In this document: piece by piece, positions 14,801-23,792 of the stretch
How the letters are laid out: each line of letters begins with the position of its first letter
How positions within the stretch are numbered: the stretch's first letter is position 1
NCBI GenBank assembly: GCA_008973525.1
Contig: WACJ01000217.1
Span: forward strand, 434,001 to 498,000
Direction: 5' to 3'
DNA: 64,000 nucleotides
From: Stenopsyche tienmushanensis
Taxonomy: Eukaryota > Arthropoda > Insecta > Trichoptera > Stenopsychidae
Program-made: the position numbers and the translations under genes
The notes under the pieces: generated by a model
The model's database searches: none
Told to the model about the DNA's origin: nothing
The model's input: the letters and a program-made list of their open reading frames with translations, nothing else

Positions 14801-17800
14801 TTTTTGTTCTTTCTTTGTTAGGTGGGATACTTCTGGGACTGCCTTTGAATATTACAAAATACATTGGGAGATCGAAAATATTAACATTTCTGATCGATCG
14901 TTTAAATCTAAGTCTATCTTAATTATAATAAGAGTGAATTTAATCCAAATATATTGATTCGTCATGTCTCCAGTTTATATGCATTTTTGGATTGAATCGT
15001 TTCCAAGAAGCCTTAAAATGCTACCTTTTCTAGTCATCAAAATGTCCTTCACTCAAAAACAAGCATCAATGCAATCATTATGCGAAGCAACCTGTTCTGC
15101 AGGTCTAAGATAGCATTGCAAAGTGCATCTAGCAACGATGCACAAAGCAATGAACTGAATGCACATCCTTGAACCTGAATAGCGCATAGCATGACAGAGT
15201 CGTTTGGATTTACCAATGTTTTTTCTCTTTTTTTTTGTATAAATGCATTAAAACTGACCTGGCTTAGAAAAAGTGTATTTGTAAGCTTCTACATCTTTTG
15301 GATCCATCATAGCATCGAGGCTTTTGAAGTCGCCCATTTTGTATAGCATTTCAGGAACGCATGGTCCTTGGAAGAAGAAAATGTACCTGTAATAAATAAT
15401 ATTAAGCTATTTATTTTAAATCCAGATATAAGTAAGATATTTGTGAAGTGAAATTTCTATGGACGCGGTACGTTAACTGTGTGTATACGTAGCATAAACA
15501 ATCAGTACTAGCTTGGCTATTTTATTATATATTACACAAACACAGCTTCAATTTTTAGCCATCTTTTAAGAAGTTTCACTTCTATCGCGCGAGACTCTCA
15601 CGCATTTTTGTTTTAATGTTATAACCATGAATGCAAAAACTGCCATTTATCTGAGAACACCATTCGAGCCCATACATCTGCCACTGGTCCGCTCATCACC
15701 ACATATTTATCCACCATTGATCCATAAGTATCCATAAAGGAGTTCGATATGATTGATCCCCAATCGTGCCCGATAAGGATGAAGCGTTCACGACCTGAAA
15801 AATTAATTTTAAATAAGTGTTTGCTATTAAAGATATTTGAGTCCAGGATTGACCACTGTAAGGCGTGCCGTTGACTCATCAGATAATACATATAATGCTA
15901 AAATAGATTTAAGATCTGAAAAATTGCATTTTATAATCAGGGCATTTTTATTTACTTTATCCTGGACTTTCATTATAAAGATTCAAAAGAAAAATTTCCA
16001 CTTTGCCAAAAAAAATTGCGAGATTGAAGGTACATCATAATCCAGGTTAAGTTCAATTTCCTGGATTTAAAAAATAAATACTGAGTACTTCATAAATGAT
16101 TTAAGAGTGTATTTTAATGACTACCTTACTCAAATAGGAGAGCGAATCAAGTCACTAACCAGATGACTTCACTGACAAAAAAGAAAGCTGTAATCGGATA
16201 CATGTAATGTAGCTTTGTGAAAGTGAAATTATTATGTCATAATGACCCATTCTTCTGAATCTTCTCATTGCAAATATGCATCGTCGAGGGATTAAATGCA
16301 TTTTAATAGAGTTAAAATATTCTGAATCGTTCTACGATTGAGTGCATAGCAAGTTTAATGTCAATCTACGTTGGTTGGTTCCGGCATTGATTTTTAATGT
16401 TCCGTTCGTTCAGTAGATTGAATTATAAATAAAAATATACCTAAGGAGTGGACGAGTTCTTTTATGTCATCTATCATCTTTTGGACCCTGTATTCTTTGA
16501 GGTCCTTCGGCTTTTCCGAGTCTCCACATCCTCTCATATCCAATGCAATGCACCTTAAATAAATGCGAATAAAATTGATTTAGATTACACATCACTCAAT
16601 AAGTTCGCAGAATTTTTTTTTTGAAGAAAACGCCCCCAAAAAAATAAAAATAATTAAAGCGAAAAAATATCCTACGAACTTATTGAGTGATGTGTTATGT
16701 ATGTATATTAAAATATTTGAACAATTGTTAAAAATAATAAGTATCACCAGCTTATTATCGGTCTAAATAGATATTTTTTAGAAATGGACGTATTTAACAG
16801 GTAATAAGAGCGTGGCAAAGCAGGTGCCCGTCACGGGCACAACTGAGCTTGAGGGCGCAAAACGAAGAATACCGACCCGGTCGAGAGTTGCACATGGTTT
16901 TTATTTTACTCAACCATTCTACTTTACATGAATCAACACTAATTGATTCTGTCCGTTTTTATAATATATACTAAGTTCAAGTATGGCATTCGATCGCGAG
17001 CCGCTCATTCAACATTACAGGGGTCCGAAAAGTGGACCGATTGAGCATACAAACTTAATAGTCATTCCGTCCTCTTTTAGGGCTTTTTGCGGCATTTTCT
17101 ATGATCTGTGCGATCACGAAAGCAACATATTATTTTTATACAACAGAAATCGCCCTCTATACGTTAAGTCGGATACTTTTGGGACTATCTTTGTATATTA
17201 TTTTAAAACATACGTTATAATAGTATTTAATATATTGCATTTATAATAATATTAGTTAACTTTAAAAAAATAAATTAGATTTCTGGGGGGCGTTGAGTTA
17301 GATACTTGAGTTTCATACCATAGTTACGGCTCTGGTATTTAAAATACATACAAATAATATTCCTTTGTATGTTCTAATTTGACCTTGAAATTATGTTGTT
17401 TTGTAAAATGTACGTTATAGAAGGGACCACTATATGAAAAGACTATCGCAAACGCTCTAGGAAAAAAATCTATAAAAGTGGGCGCTATAGAAGTGTTGAC
17501 TGTATTAAAATAATCCGAAATGATTAGTATATTTTGAAATGTTTGAGATGTGATGTTTGAACAAAAATATATATGATGGAGTAATAACAGTCCTCAGATG
17601 CCAATATTTGTTCCAGAAATTTAAATCGGGCAATAGAAGCTAAAGGGATGAACCGAAAACGGGAGGATCTTCTTATTTTGACGAAGATGCACTAAAATCC
17701 CTAATCGAGTCATATCCAAAGCAAATAATTTATTAGATATCGCAAAGACTAGGATCCCCGCGGACTACTGCGCAAACACATTTAAAACGCATCGGCAAAT

Positions 17801-19870
17801 CGAATAGGATGGGTGTTATGGGGTAGGATGGATACCGCACGCCTTGATCGAACACAATGAAAATCAGCTACAAAACACGAGCTACGTCTTCTTGAAAATA
17901 CGACAAAGTGGTCCCATTTTAAATAGAATTTTGTTATAAATAAATTTGAACTTTTTTTTTGCTAAATATTCGATTATTTTCGGGTCCTTCTAATATTTTT
18001 ACAAAATCTTGATTATTAGCAAGCACATCTTGACAATATTTATGGAACGTTTCCATTCTAGGATCCTGAGGCTATTTTTTCCAATAATTTTATCCGCCTA
18101 TTATTCCTATTGTGTTCTAAAGAAATTCGTATTTATAAGTATTTTTTTATTACTTCATTTGCCTCCGTTTCTTGACCGAATAAAAATGCAATGACGCAAA
18201 TATTCTTTATCGACTGTTGGCCTTGACATTACGTTTCAATAACGCTAAAAAGTAATTCATAACAAAAATAATACATTCATAAGTCTTCGTCTTCAATCTT
18301 GACGAAAAACGAGTGTTTCCTGAACCGTGACTCGATACTGATTTCAAAAGGGGAAGGACGGAAAATTTTGATTATTTACTGTTCATCTAATATCGTTCAA
18401 CATCAACATCTCTTGATAATTTAACATCTTGCGTACATTTCTTAGTGTGAATCAAAATATAAACACAAAACTTGTTCTTAATCACTCAACCTTTGGATTT
18501 TCAACATTTTATTTGTACAATTTGTCAGAATTTATTGCACAATGTTTTATTAAAAGTTATCAAGATAATTCTTGATTGTTGACCTTTATCCAATACCACA
18601 CGCCGAGAAATATCTCATCGTTTTGCCAGACATCGGTATCAATGGCAATGAAATCATTTATAACAAATTGAAGCAACTCATCCTGATTATCAAAACTGAT
18701 GGCTTTTTTTACGCTGATGAACGCAAGCGAATTGTTACAATCCATGTATATAAACATGTAATCGGTGGTATTTATTTGAATTTTTTTAGGTATGAAATTT
18801 TTGAAACTCCAATTTTAACATTCAGGGAACCGCTCCCGCGGAAACGCGGGTTTGCATATCGTTCCAGATCTTTTCATCTATTAGCACTCTACATGATACG
18901 AATATTTATATTTTTTAATTGTAGACTCATTTTAGTATTATTTATGATCCTAAAATGATTTCTAAAGACTTGGACAATATTACATTTGTAAAATTAATGA
19001 AAATCTATCTGTATTGCCTTTTCAGACGAAAATATAAATGAATCATCATTTTTTCAACTTGATGGATTTATTTATGAACCAATCATTTTAAATACTTATG
19101 CATTATGCTATACGCTTTATAAAACTTTTTATTTTATTAAATTAGCATTAATACAAAATAAGTTATGAGCACTTTTATGGAATAACAAATTAAATGAATT
19201 CAGCGGGGCCCTGAGTGTTAATATTCAAATGATCAATGGTGCAATATGATTCAAAAAATCTTAATAAAAATAAAGAGTTTGTCTTACCAATAATCTTTTG
19301 AGAATTCCGCAAGTTGATGTCTCCACGAAAACCAAAATTCTGGAAAACCATGGATGAAAACCATAAGTGGCTTCGATGGGTCGCCCTTTTCGACATAGTG
19401 CAATTTTATTCCCTGTAAAATTATTCGTACATTTTTAGCAAGAGCTGATGATGATATTAATATCAAAATGATCGATGATGTTACATCATGCCGATGTTTT
19501 ATTATTAGCGCCAGTTCGTTGGCCGCGACCCTGAATCGTTCAGCATAATTGATCGCAAATAAAATTGTAACAATATTTCAATTGGATCATATGGTAGGAA
19601 TTCTTACATTTTATGTCATAAAAATACTACTAAAATCATCATGAATTACCCAAAATACATATGCTTCGTACTTACGTTGACAGTTATATATTTATGCTCT
19701 CCATGCTCTGGATTCATAAGGTAATCTGGCGGCGTTGGTCTATCTTTCGTCAAAGGTTTGAAAGGATTTTTGATCAAGTATAATAACACACTGAATGAGC
19801 AAATAGCATAGTAATAGACAGTCAAACACAAGGATATAAATCGGTAAAATGGCGTACAACCGAACGTCAT
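2839..19870 (-). CDS. EPHX4-like epoxide hydrolase (alpha/beta hydrolase), six exons
   Basis: Exons on the minus strand: 19676-19870, 19288-19412, 16441-16553, 15626-15794, 15259-15386, 2839-3095. All introns are GT-AG and all phases agree, giving 328 aa ending in TGA. Residues about 8-33 form one hydrophobic N-terminal segment, so the enzyme is probably membrane-anchored. The oxyanion motif HGFP is at 86-89, the nucleophile Asp155 lies in GHDWG, the charge-relay acid is probably Asp280 (GEKD) and the base His308. Lid tyrosines are Tyr202 and one of Tyr252/253 in NYYR. The full catalytic set is present, so I expect an active enzyme that opens epoxides to diols through an Asp ester. Length and start fit the vertebrate EPHX4/ABHD7 group (about 360 aa) better than juvenile hormone epoxide hydrolases, which are longer and have an N-terminal EHN domain. 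The natural substrate is unknown. The last intron (3096-15258) is unusually long and full of transposon relics. Confidence 0.92.
3836..4135 (+). repeat. Three tandem copies of a dispersed ~115-140 bp repeat
   Basis: Each unit has an ATATAAAAAT start, then sequence like AATGCGCTGCCATACCGTTC and a GCGAYAAAA motif. Units begin near 3836, 3952 and 4092 (the last truncated). The same unit occurs singly at about 22370-22470 and as two units in reverse orientation at about 50700-50990. Confidence 0.7.
4240..4880 (+). mobile_element. Mariner transposase relic, interrupted
   Basis: The plus strand encodes a broken mariner transposase. The segment near 4445-4565 reads as the paired-like DNA-binding part (ENLDMRKLCARWVPRLL, then the QRQRREDVSIECLAMF region), and 4795-4870 continues with the piece around the first catalytic Asp, heavily decayed. 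About 230 bases of other sequence separate the two parts. The same subfamily recurs at 11608-11920, 13321-14843 and 40757-42483. Confidence 0.75.
4925..5560 (+). repeat. R1-like LINE-derived repeat, plus orientation
   Basis: Starts with the CTGCGCTGCTGTGTGGTCTG motif and ends with the CATTGCCCAGGAGTTCAACC block. It is related along its length to 20680-20940, 21780-22160, 58650-59170 and, in reverse, 41500-41710 and 62870-63560. At 525-690 the 5' part of this repeat is joined to R1-like RT sequence, so I read all copies as remnants or short derivatives of one LINE family. Confidence 0.7.
5561..7890. other. Intron sequence of the EPHX4-like gene, no recognised element
   Basis: AT-rich DNA with only short random open frames. 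I see no RT, transposase, terminal inverted repeat or RNA gene here. Confidence 0.4.
7902..8337 (+). mobile_element. Truncated hAT-type MITE
   Basis: Begins CAGAGTTGTAAAGAAGG and follows the same internal sequence as the complete element at 33621-34227 (GAAGCGCCCGTGGCAAG, the GGTCCGCTTTTCGGACCGCTGA region, the CATGTCTACAGAACGAT segment). It stops at about 8337, before the far terminal repeat, so one end is missing. Confidence 0.7.
8690..8890 (-). mobile_element. Terminal fragment of a second mariner family
   Basis: On the minus strand it starts in the mariner-like terminus ACGAGGGTCATCTATAAAAT and continues with the same untranslated region as the larger relic at 10255-10715. The transposase body is absent. 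Confidence 0.6.
8900..10250. other. Intron sequence, no recognised element
   Basis: Unassigned. A run of GGGGTCCGTGAAGG/GGAGGTCCGCGAAAG-like short repeats at about 8940-9155 is the only internal structure I noticed. Confidence 0.35.
10255..10715 (-). mobile_element. Mariner relic (second family) with terminus and first catalytic Asp region
   Basis: Minus strand: terminus GTACGAGGGTCATCTAGAAA, untranslated region, then broken transposase with FVTGDKTWVQTTPQNP, matching the mariner VTGDETWVH signature around the first catalytic Asp. Terminal copies of the same family are at 8690-8890 and 57800-58000. Confidence 0.65.
11376..11607. repeat. Dispersed repeat with internal AATAAATAAACACTG motif
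   Basis: Its first part is repeated at 27760-27850 and about 25415-25475 (GCAGCGTGTRWRAAGYTTGT then ATAAATAAACACTG); its end is shared with 37485-37560 and 56325-56395 (CATATCGATAYTCCCATYAT, TAGAGTCGA, GTAAATACATCA). The family was not recognised. Confidence 0.5.
11608..11920 (+). mobile_element. Mariner transposase relic
   Basis: Same subfamily as 4240-4880. The plus strand carries ENSDMKKPRARWVPRLL followed by the EQKQRRDDVSIEGLAMF region and FHSNKIEFLH, with frameshifts between blocks. Confidence 0.75.
12005..12345 (+). mobile_element. Internal fragment of the hAT-type MITE
   Basis: Matches the inner part of 33621-34227, from the GTTAGCCTCTGATRGRGCTT block through the CATGTCTACAGAACGAT segment to the AAAATATTATTGTCTTTGTT region. 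Neither terminal repeat is present. Confidence 0.65.
12350..13312. other. Intron sequence, no recognised element
   Basis: AT-rich, no coding potential, no clear repeat. Confidence 0.35.
13321..14843 (+). mobile_element. Full-length mariner relic with both terminal inverted repeats, split by a hAT-type MITE
   Basis: The left end TTGTCCCAGAAGTATCCGACC (13322-13342) is matched by the inverted right end GGTGGGATACTTCTGGGACT (14821-14840). Between them lie decayed transposase pieces in the plus direction: the ENLDMIKLCARRVPRLL region at about 13780-13880, catalytic-domain remnants, and the C-terminal SAVDGYFEKFDGSYYK at about 14131-14182. There the frame is cut by the MITE at 14183-14745 and resumes after it. 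The copy is clearly inactive. Confidence 0.82.
14183..14745 (-). mobile_element. hAT-type MITE, chimeric subfamily carrying a mariner end
   Basis: Ends CAGAGTCGTAACAAGAGCG and TAGCTACGGCTCTG form hAT-like terminal inverted repeats. Flanking octamers ATTATAAA (14175-14182) and ACTATAAA (14746-14753) match at 7 of 8 bases, as expected of an 8-bp target duplication. It is inserted inside a mariner transposase frame. Compared with the element at 33621-34227, its inner part contains a mariner terminus at 14563-14588 and about 100 bases of new sequence; the same arrangement occurs at 16798-17334. Confidence 0.82.
14860..15240. other. Intron sequence before exon 5 of the EPHX4-like gene
   Basis: No recognised element; AT-rich with scattered ATGCA motifs. 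Confidence 0.35.
16587..16695. mobile_element. Short foldback MITE with 24-bp inverted ends
   Basis: Arms 16587-16610 and 16672-16695 are inverted copies differing at one base; the core is CATCACTCAATAAGTTCG. The 61-bp centre is A/T-rich. A TA is present at the left junction, so a Tc1/mariner-type MITE is likely. It sits about 34 bases upstream of the exon 3 acceptor of the EPHX4-like gene. Confidence 0.75.
16798..17334 (-). mobile_element. hAT-type MITE with perfect 8-bp target duplication
   Basis: Flanked by GTATTTAA at 16790-16797 and 17335-17342. The right end reads TAGTTACGGCTCTG; the left end CAGGTAATAAGAGCG has a small deletion relative to other copies. Same chimeric subfamily as 14183-14745, with a mariner terminus (GTCGGATACTTTTGGGACTA) at 17168-17187. 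It lies in intron 2 of the EPHX4-like gene (16554-19287). Confidence 0.88.
17405..17504 (-). mobile_element. Fragment of a TA-flanked CTATAGCG MITE
   Basis: The right part GGGCGCTATAGAAGTGTTGA and CTGTA end match the intact copy at 62330-62518; the other end is decayed. Confidence 0.55.
17570..17900 (+). mobile_element. Mariner-like transposase relic (third lineage)
   Basis: The plus strand has a helix-turn-helix-like segment FDEDALKSLIESYPKQIIY, then ISQRLGSPRTTAQTHLKRIG, matching the N-terminal layout of mariner transposases. Stops follow and the catalytic domain is missing. Confidence 0.55.
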
Positions 19871-20139
19871 GACTGACTTTTAACACTCGCCGTAGTTAAA
19901 TGAAGACTGGTTCCGGGTTCGTTGCATGCACTTGAAGAAACATCTACTCACGCAATCTTCAGATAAGCAGTTATTATCGCAGACGGGAAATAATCATAGC
20001 GAAAATTTGGTTTTTTATTTTTAAATATCCGGCAATAAAATGTGAACTAATAGTAATTTTAGAAAGAATTGTATGAAAACATGATACTTTGTGAATTCGT
20101 TAAGGTTTACATATAAACAAGACTTATGTTATTTTTAAT

Positions 20140-20222
20140 TTTTAGGGCTACGAACGGCATTCGTTCTGGAAAAAATAACGGTTTTATCGGTTATCGGTTC
20201 AGTTCCGGTTCGAAGCCCTGAC
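20140..20222. mobile_element. CAGGGCTTCGAACCGG-type MITE fragment
   Basis: Ends in GGTTCGAAGCCCTGA and contains TAACGGTTTTATCGGTTATC. Related copies are at 22213-22345 and 34610-35075. The CAGGGCTTCGAAC terminus suggests a hAT-type MITE; no target duplication is seen here. Confidence 0.55.
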
Positions 20223-20679
20223 AATCTTCCTCTGGATACTAATTTGTGTAATTTATAAAAGATATTATATTGTTGGTAGAATGGGTTAGATCTAGGACTC
20301 TAAATCCAAAATATTAATTGTACCGGTACATTTAGGAGATCACTTCTTGCTTAAAATGCCTCCACAAATAACCATATACTAACTCAATCGCATGAGTAAA
20401 GCAATGGAAAACTTCCACATTAATCCATGTAAAAGTCTACTATGTACATTGTTTGTGGGAATAGAGAAATGCCAGAACTCCACTCACAAAATCATATATT
20501 ATGTGCGCCGTTATTGCGTTTTACATAGTCGTTAGAATATTGCGCAGTATTTTAAAATTATACAGGAGACCCGCAGTAATCCGACAAATACAAATAACGT
20601 CATAAATACAATGGGCATAGGAGTTGCCAGACGACAGACAGCGACTAACTGGATTTGGGGATCATAATGTGCGATCATA

Positions 20680-20985
20680 ATCCCATTTCCTGCGCTGCTG
20701 TATGGTCTGTTCCGGGTTACCCCGGATTAGCCACACAGAGAGACGCTACGCGCAGAGCGTCCAGGCGCCCACCCCTTTTGCTCCGCACTCTCCAGAGGTG
20801 GCGAGGTGTCTGCAGGAAAACCAGCTTCAGAATATTGCACCCGAGGGAGCGGAGGAGGAGAAAGGACAAAGGTTCAACCTCAGATTGAAGGGGGCTGCAG
20901 CAGATGACGGACTACAGGGGCTTTTTTTTATCCTGTGGGCAAAGAATCTTCACAAGACACCCAGAGAATCTGGGTAGTGCAGGAT
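20680..20985 (+). repeat. R1-like LINE-derived repeat
   Basis: Starts in TTTCCTGCGCTGCTGTATGG and includes the GCGTCCAGGCGCCCACCCC and GGGCTGCAGCAGATGACGG blocks of the family described at 4925-5560. The downstream part is missing. Confidence 0.7.
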
Positions 20986-20989
20986 TCAC

Positions 20990-21720
20990 GATTATTGGTC
21001 GTGCCTACTCACTAAACCTCACCCTTGTCCTTCTCTGTCCACCTGGTATTGTTTTCCACATTGCTTCAGGAGGACAGGTAGTCTGGTCAAACAACAAAAC
21101 TACAAGGCAAACAAAATGCACAATGAAACGGATGGTTGCTCCAAGTGTTTCTATGTAATAGTAACAGCTGGCACTGATTGATTCGTAGAAAAAAATGGGA
21201 AAAAATGAAAGAGCAATGTTTTGTAAATACAATATTATGATGAACCTTACCGGCTCGGAATCAAGAATCTTTGGGAACAGAACAAGGGACAAGAAGAACA
21301 TCAAATATACGGCCTCAAGGAGATGCATATGAAGAACTTCACATTTGCAACCAAAACAGCATTGTCTTCCGTTGACTTCTATATCGTTTTGGAATCGCCG
21401 AACTGAGAGGGTTAACCTAAGTAGGAAGCCACTCAGTCTCTAACTCGCTCGGGTAAGTTGTACGATGATGGGGAGACACCCTCAGTTGGTGTAGGAGCGA
21501 ATCCGAGATGCACTTAAGTGTCATGTATGTCTTCACCCTACCCTGGCAACGCCCTAACTCTAGAGTAGAGAACCGTCTAGAGTAGTTTTCCACTATCTCT
21601 CTAAGAAAACTACTAAAGATAGAACAATATGGTTCATTTAACTTACACATACATAAATTTGTAACCCATATAAATATTTACTTTTTCAATTTTTTTTACA
21701 TAATTGAAAGGAAAATAAAA
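20990..21720. other. Unassigned sequence between LINE-derived repeats
   Basis: No protein match recognised in either strand. Possibly further parts of a LINE, but I cannot show it. Confidence 0.3.
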
Positions 21721-21779
21721 GTCTCGAGTCCCTGGAAGTCCCGGAACTTTGAAATGATCATGTCTCGAGTCTCGAGACT

Positions 21780-22160
21780 TCAGAATCCCTATAGCCACGG
21801 AGACGTCGTTCCGTTCGTCGCCGTTCGAACAGCGCGGAGCGTCCAGATGCCCACTCCTTTTGTTCCACGCCCTCCAAAGGAGGGTTCGAACAGCTTAAAA
21901 CCGTTTTCCCCTGTATTTCTAGGCTGTCGAGGATAGTGGTGAGCCTTTGACACAGTCTCCATCAACTACTGTAATCGGCTATTCCACACATCCCTTTATG
22001 GGTGCGCGCACAGGGTGACCTACGCACCCAACTCATGTTAGCTGGGCTACCCTAGCTGCGTTTCATGAGTAAACCGACGAGGCTACTTTCGCGCACCTCT
22101 ACTCCACATCATTACCCAGGAGCTCAACCGCTGTCCACGGGCGTAAAGTTGACTCCCAAC
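21780..22160 (+). repeat. R1-like LINE-derived repeat
   Basis: Contains CGGAGCGTCCAGATGCCCAC, CACAGTCTCCATCAACTACT and the 3' block through GCTGTCCACGGGCGTAAAGT, as at 4925-5560, with an internal deletion. Confidence 0.7.
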
Positions 22161-22212
22161 AAGACTTCCCTGAGAACAATCAAAATATCAAGGCTCTCGC
22201 TATTCAATGATT

Positions 22213-22345
22213 CAGGGCTTCGAACCGGAAGGAAACCGAAAACCGACAAAACCGTTATTTTTATCGGAACGGAAACCATATCCGAACCGATATAAGTGTT
22301 AATCAAAACCGAAACTTTAAAAAAATAACGATTCGAAACCTTGTA
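22213..22345. mobile_element. CAGGGCTTCGAACCGG MITE
   Basis: Starts CAGGGCTTCGAACCGGAAGG, contains the CCGAACCGATATAAGTG block and ends near CGAAACCTTG. Same family as 20140-20222 and 34610-35075. Confidence 0.6.
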
Positions 22346-22369
22346 ATATTAAAATGTTTACGTATTTAT

Positions 22370-22470
22370 GTATATAAAAATGGGCGTATGTCATCATGCT
22401 GTCGGTTTGCTAGGTATACATTTCTATACCGTTCATCCGATTGCGATGAAACTTTGAAAAGTTGTTGTGC
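22370..22470 (+). repeat. Single unit of the ATATAAAAAT/CATACCGTTC repeat
   Basis: Same unit as the tandem array at 3836-4135, with CTATACCGTTCATCCGATTG and GCGATGAAAC. Confidence 0.6.
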
Positions 22471-23321
22471 GTAACTTCGTGAATATTATACGATTAGCAC
22501 AAGAATTATTCGTGTGCGGAATTTATTTTGCGAGACCTTTAACGGATACACTATATTGGTCTGATGAAATGGAGCTTGGTCACGGGGCATGCGAGGCGAA
22601 GAAAGGGAGAAGGATACGCACAAAATGCGGTGGAGAGAGAGTGACAGTTGGTCTTCGTGGTGAGGGGGGTGCTCGTAAATTTTTGAATCTTATGCTCTGA
22701 GCCCGCGCTGCGCATGCCCCAATACACCACGTAACTGTACTATTGCGTTTATTTTAAAATAATTATTAAGCGCGTATGATATTGTAATGCATGCCGGGTA
22801 CTCGCTAGTATAAGATAAATTTAAGTTAATAAAATGATTAAATTGGATAAACAAAATGGATCGGCGAGTGAGAAGGAATGCTATTGGGTCGTAAATCAAT
22901 GGCTATAAAACAGTATTTTTCATATTGGGACTAATGTTGTACATTGATCCACTTGCATGATTTTAATTCTAACGTTTATATCATAAATGTTTATAAAATA
23001 ATCAGGGTGTGAAAACACGGATGAATATAAAGAACGCAATAACTGTAAATAAAATCTGTATTCGTTATAAATATTAATACTACATTAACATATCATATTG
23101 TTTTGCTATTGATTTGAAGATAAATATTATTGTTACATTTCTAGATTGTCAATAGAACAATTGGGATTATCTGCGGGACCCTGGAGATTTTGTATGGTGC
23201 ATGAACGAAAGACAGGTTCAAAGATTAAAGTGTTGAATAACTTATTGGAGAGTTCACATATTTGAATGGATTGTAAAGCTTTTGTCATCGTTATTCTAAG
23301 ATTTTAGCATCTCAAAGCTAT

Positions 23322-23373
23322 TCTTCGTCAGCTTTTGCGTTTGAATTGCTGCTTTCTGAATCAGTAGATGCCC
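23322..23373 (-). other. Possible terminal exon of an unidentified minus-strand gene
   Basis: A clean acceptor (TTATCTTTGCAG) is followed by an open frame encoding ASTDSESSNSNAKADEE and TAG. The peptide is acidic and Ser-rich, like many protein C-termini. I could not connect it in frame to an upstream exon, and the family is not recognised. It may be chance. Confidence 0.2.
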
Positions 23374-23418
23374 TGCAAAGATAAAAAATGATCTTAAAGA
23401 AGGTCAAAATGAATACAC

Positions 23419-23785
23419 TCATATAGTACGGGAGGCTACGACGTTCGTGTAATAATTCCTATTGTACAAAGCTGGTTTTTTCTCATTTTTTTGTTTCGAT
23501 ATTCTAAGTAAACCGCAGTCTACCAAGATGACGTTGTTGCTGATATTTATAAAAATATTTGAGACCTGCAAATAAATATTATATATACTTAATATTGAAA
23601 TGCTTTGAAAATTGCAATACGTCAATTCAACTTTAGCTACGTCTACTGAAGCCCTAGCCATCTTGTATCAAATGTAGATGATGTTTATTTAAAAACAATT
23701 AACGCAAACTACTTGTATACAAAAAAGCAGCTTTGTAGAAACGGTTGCAAAATTTCGGTCGCTGCCTCCCATACAAATATGAACC
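23419..23785 (-). repeat. Duplicated block, copy 1, just downstream of LRRC56
   Basis: On the minus strand it starts GTATGGGAGGCAGCG, contains TTGATACAAGATGGCTAGGG, and has an acceptor-like TTATTTGCAG followed by GTCTCAAATATT. The same order of segments recurs at 49340-49795. See the finding on this pair. Confidence 0.6.
23684..23689 (-). other. Candidate polyadenylation signal of LRRC56
   Basis: AATAAA on the minus strand about 105 bases past the LRRC56 stop. It lies within a block that is repeated at 49330-49800. Confidence 0.4.
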
Positions 23786-23792
23786 GTCGCGA

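Noticed and set aside
2839..19870. Juvenile hormone epoxide hydrolase identity for the hydrolase gene
   Set aside because: The N-terminal EHN domain is missing and the length and motifs fit the EPHX4 group.
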